A stretch of DNA of 5,692 bases from Dysgonamonadaceae bacterium (lineage in GTDB: Bacteria > Bacteroidota > Bacteroidia > Bacteroidales > Azobacteroidaceae): positions 1 to 5,692 of the forward strand of contig JAITTA010000171.1 of assembly GCA_031287395.1 (NCBI GenBank). The letters are read 5' to 3'. This document shows positions 5,623 to 5,692 of the stretch, one piece after another. Every line of letters begins with the position of its first letter. Position 1 is the stretch's first letter. Under the pieces are notes generated by a model that saw nothing but the letters and a program-made list of their open reading frames with translations, had not been told where the DNA came from and searched no databases. The translations under genes and the position numbers were made by a program.

Positions 5623-5655
5623 AATAATTCGGACTTCCACTGAAGCTATTTTATT
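5618..5655 (+). repeat. AT-rich inverted repeat with inner stem-loop, possible terminator or attenuator
   Basis: The outer arms AATAAAATA (5618-5626) and TATTTTATT (5647-5655) pair over nine bases without mismatch. Inside them CTTC (5634-5637) and GAAG (5642-5645) form a four-base stem with a four-base loop. The outer stem contains only A-T pairs and is followed by TATATG rather than a pure T tract. As a rho-independent terminator for the HAD transcript it is weak; it could also be a protein-binding palindrome in front of the frame at 5658. Confidence 0.35.
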
Positions 5656-5692
5656 ATATGAGGTTGGTTGATACAACTTCACAGTTTAAAGG

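Larger units (their letters stand above)
5491..5692. other. Distal intergenic region with weak promoter-like boxes and possible start of another gene
   Basis: No established gene is visible in these 202 bases. TATTTTTG (5502-5509) matches the -7 consensus but has no -33 box at the right distance; TAATATTG (5542-5549) matches with one mismatch. An ATG at 5658-5660 opens a plus-strand frame that stays open to the edge and begins MRLVDTTSQFK. It could be the first 11 codons of a downstream gene, but the stretch is too short to judge. The region also holds a 14-codon micro-ORF and an AT-rich inverted repeat, listed separately. Confidence 0.35.

Overview
The window looks like chromosomal housekeeping DNA from a member of the Bacteroidota, most likely the order Bacteroidales. 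The basis is a Bacteroidetes-type RNA polymerase omega subunit, a Bacteroidetes-style BamD lipoprotein, a DUF3256-like exported protein, promoters of the Bacteroidetes form (TAnnTTTG with a TTTG-like element 19-20 bases upstream), and no clear Shine-Dalgarno sequences. The genus cannot be fixed from this sequence alone.

Layout: positions 1-2868 hold four minus-strand genes. In transcription order they are a phenylacetate-CoA ligase family enzyme (paaK type, 2868-1564), a two-ACT-domain protein (1490-1065), the outer-membrane assembly lipoprotein BamD (1000-170) and the start of the omega subunit gene (152-1, cut by the window edge). paaK and the ACT gene form a probable functional pair (enzyme plus small-ligand sensor). 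bamD has its own promoter, and rpoZ follows it after 17 bases. Positions 2869-2991 are a 123-bp divergent promoter region. truA (tRNA pseudouridine 38-40 synthase) leaves it on the plus strand. After a 226-bp gap with a good promoter comes a plus-strand pair: a DUF3256-like secreted protein and a HAD-superfamily hydrolase, 23 bases apart or overlapping by 4 depending on the start chosen.

The most unusual features are two repeat tracts of different sequence, each reaching into the 3' end of a coding region. An AAGTTTTAAGT-type tract with direct and inverted copies lies between paaK and the ACT gene and supplies the last few codons of paaK. A 16-bp tandem array (5349-5490, eight units plus a remnant) supplies the last residues and the stop codon of the HAD gene. 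The last 200 bases hold only a 14-codon micro-ORF, an AT-rich inverted repeat and perhaps the first codons of a further gene. I see no defence system, mobile element, RNA gene or CRISPR array, and no convincing undescribed system. The repeat tracts, the back-to-back divergent promoter and the HAD active-site substitution are the items worth checking.
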